A program made the translations under genes and the position numbers. From the NCBI GenBank assembly GCA_920105625.2, contig OV050031.1, positions 70,503,995 to 70,567,994 of the forward strand: 64,000 bases of DNA, in the 5' to 3' direction. The notes under the pieces are model-generated. The model had not been told where the DNA came from, did not search any database, and saw nothing but the letters and a program-made list of their open reading frames with translations. Positions 63,301 to 64,000 of this stretch are shown here, piece after piece. The number at the start of each line of letters is the position of its first letter. Positions within the stretch are counted from its first letter, which is position 1. This DNA comes from Clusia tigrina (lineage: Eukaryota > Arthropoda > Insecta > Diptera > Clusiidae).

Positions 63301-64000
63301 ATAGCAGCAACAAGAGAGACGCCTACAGAGACGCTGACAGAGGCTGAGACGCCGACTAAGATGCCGAATGAAAGAGGTAGGGGTAGATATAGGCATAAAG
63401 AATGCAGCAGACCCCCCAAACGACAGCGGCAGGTACTGAGACGCCTACAGAGACGCTGAGAGAGGCTGCGACGCCGACTGATGCGGATAGGGGTAGATAT
63501 AGCCATAGAGAAGGCAGCCGACCAATCGAACACGGAAGCGACTGAGATGCCTACAGAGACGCTGACAAGAGGCTGCGACGCCGACTGAGGCAGATAGGGG
63601 TACATATAGGCATAGAGAAGGCAGCAGACTCCCCCAATCGACAGCGTCAGCTACTGAGATGCCTACAGAGACGCTGACAGAGGCTGCGACGCCGACTGAG
63701 TTGCCGACTGAGGCAGATAGGGGTAGATATAGGCATACACAAGACAGCAGACCCCCCAATCGACAGCGGCAGCGACTGAGACGCCTACAGAGACGCTGAC
63801 AGAGGCTGCGACGCCGACTGAGGCAGATAGGGGTAGATATTGGCATAGAGAATGCAGCAGACCCCCCAAACGACGGCGACAGCGACTGTGACGCCTAGAG
63901 AGACGCTGACAGATGCTGCGACGCCGACTGAGACGCCGACTGAGGCAGAGAGGGGTAGACATAGGCATAGAGAAGGCAGCAGACACCCCAATCGACAGTG

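Larger units (their letters stand above)
1..64000. repeat. Satellite array filling the whole window
   Basis: Every line of the window can be read as head-to-tail copies of one GC-rich monomer, all in the same orientation. Landmarks that recur about every 110-140 bp on the + strand are AATCGACAGCGGCAGCGACT, GAGGCTGCGACGCCGACTGA, GGGGTAGATATAGGCATAG and GCAGACCCCCC. I saw no inverted monomer, no unique spacer and no stretch over 300 bases that escapes the pattern. The array runs off both window ends, so its real size is unknown. Inference: satellite DNA of a eukaryotic chromosome. The family and the organism are not recognised. Confidence 0.97.
50688..64000. repeat. Large block B of a 13-kb duplicated pair
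   Basis: Second copy of 31,320-44,488. It is joined on its left to CAACAACTGAGACGCC-type sequence rather than the GGCATCTACT of block A, so the break lies at about 50,687. The last bases of the window (CAATCGACAGTG) still match 44,477-44,488 at offset 19,512, so the copy continues beyond the window. Aligning 61,990-62,120 with 42,478-42,608 by eye shows one mismatch. Confidence 0.9.

Noticed and set aside
1..64000. CRISPR-like array of direct repeats
   Set aside because: The repeats are contiguous, 110-140 bp, with no unique spacers and no cas genes. Variation is spread along the whole monomer.
1..64000. Telomere-like TAGGGG motifs
   Set aside because: GATAGGGGTAGA occurs once per monomer and is never tandem with itself, so it is part of the satellite and not a telomere tract.
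1..64000. CENP-B-box-like site
   Set aside because: I looked for the TTCGTTGGAAACGGGA-type core on both strands and saw no convincing match. A centromeric role cannot be argued from this motif.
1..64000. Transposable element, LTR, rRNA, tRNA or other RNA gene inside the array
   Set aside because: No unique insert, terminal inverted repeat, target-site duplication, poly(A) tail or tRNA B-box (GGTTCGAATCC-like) was seen. Every interruption of the register is explained by deletion or fusion of monomers.

Overview
The window is one uninterrupted tandem-repeat (satellite) array. I found no unique sequence, no credible protein gene, no RNA gene, no transposable element and no CRISPR array in the 64 kb. 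A gene-free array this long points to eukaryotic heterochromatin (centromeric, pericentromeric, subtelomeric or knob-like). I do not recognise the satellite and cannot name the taxon.

Basic unit: a monomer of 110 or 122 bp, less often 134 or 140 bp, so roughly 540 monomers by division. On the + strand each monomer runs AATCGACAGCGGCAGCGACT, then a 12-bp degenerate sub-repeat (about GACGCYGACWGA) several times, then an A/T-richer segment (GGGGTAGATATAGGCATAG), then a C tract of usually six C. Length classes differ by 6, 12 or 18 bp, the C tract by single bases. Base use is strand-asymmetric: one 122-bp monomer counted by hand has A 36, C 33, G 41, T 12. This asymmetry removes most stop codons from the - strand and creates many spurious Arg/Ser/Leu/Val-rich open frames there.

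Higher-order layout: variant monomers recur in the same order, so the array is a mosaic of duplicated blocks. From left to right: a 1.26-kb block at 0.18-1.44 kb recurs at 4.26-5.52 kb; 2.02-3.71 recurs at 10.11-11.68; 5.4-8.2 recurs at 11.69-13.62 and 13.75-16.05; 8.44-10.11 recurs at 19.2-20.9; 16.05-19.13 recurs at 21.0-24.0 and partly at 25.0-26.6; 28.3-30.56 and 30.56-32.85 are adjacent tandem copies; 36.9-38.18 and 38.18-39.6 are adjacent copies with a third, shortened copy at 41.3-42.5; 43.89-45.8 recurs at 46.08-48.0.

The largest relation is a block of about 13.2 kb (31.32-44.49 kb) repeated at 50.69-64.0 kb, offset about 19.24-19.6 kb. The second copy is still matching where the window ends. 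The two copies differ by a few substitutions and by whole-monomer or small microhomology-flanked indels. Several deletion scars are shared by both copies, so they predate the duplication. Nothing works together as genes here; what can be read is the amplification history of a satellite by unequal exchange at monomer, multi-monomer and >13-kb scales.
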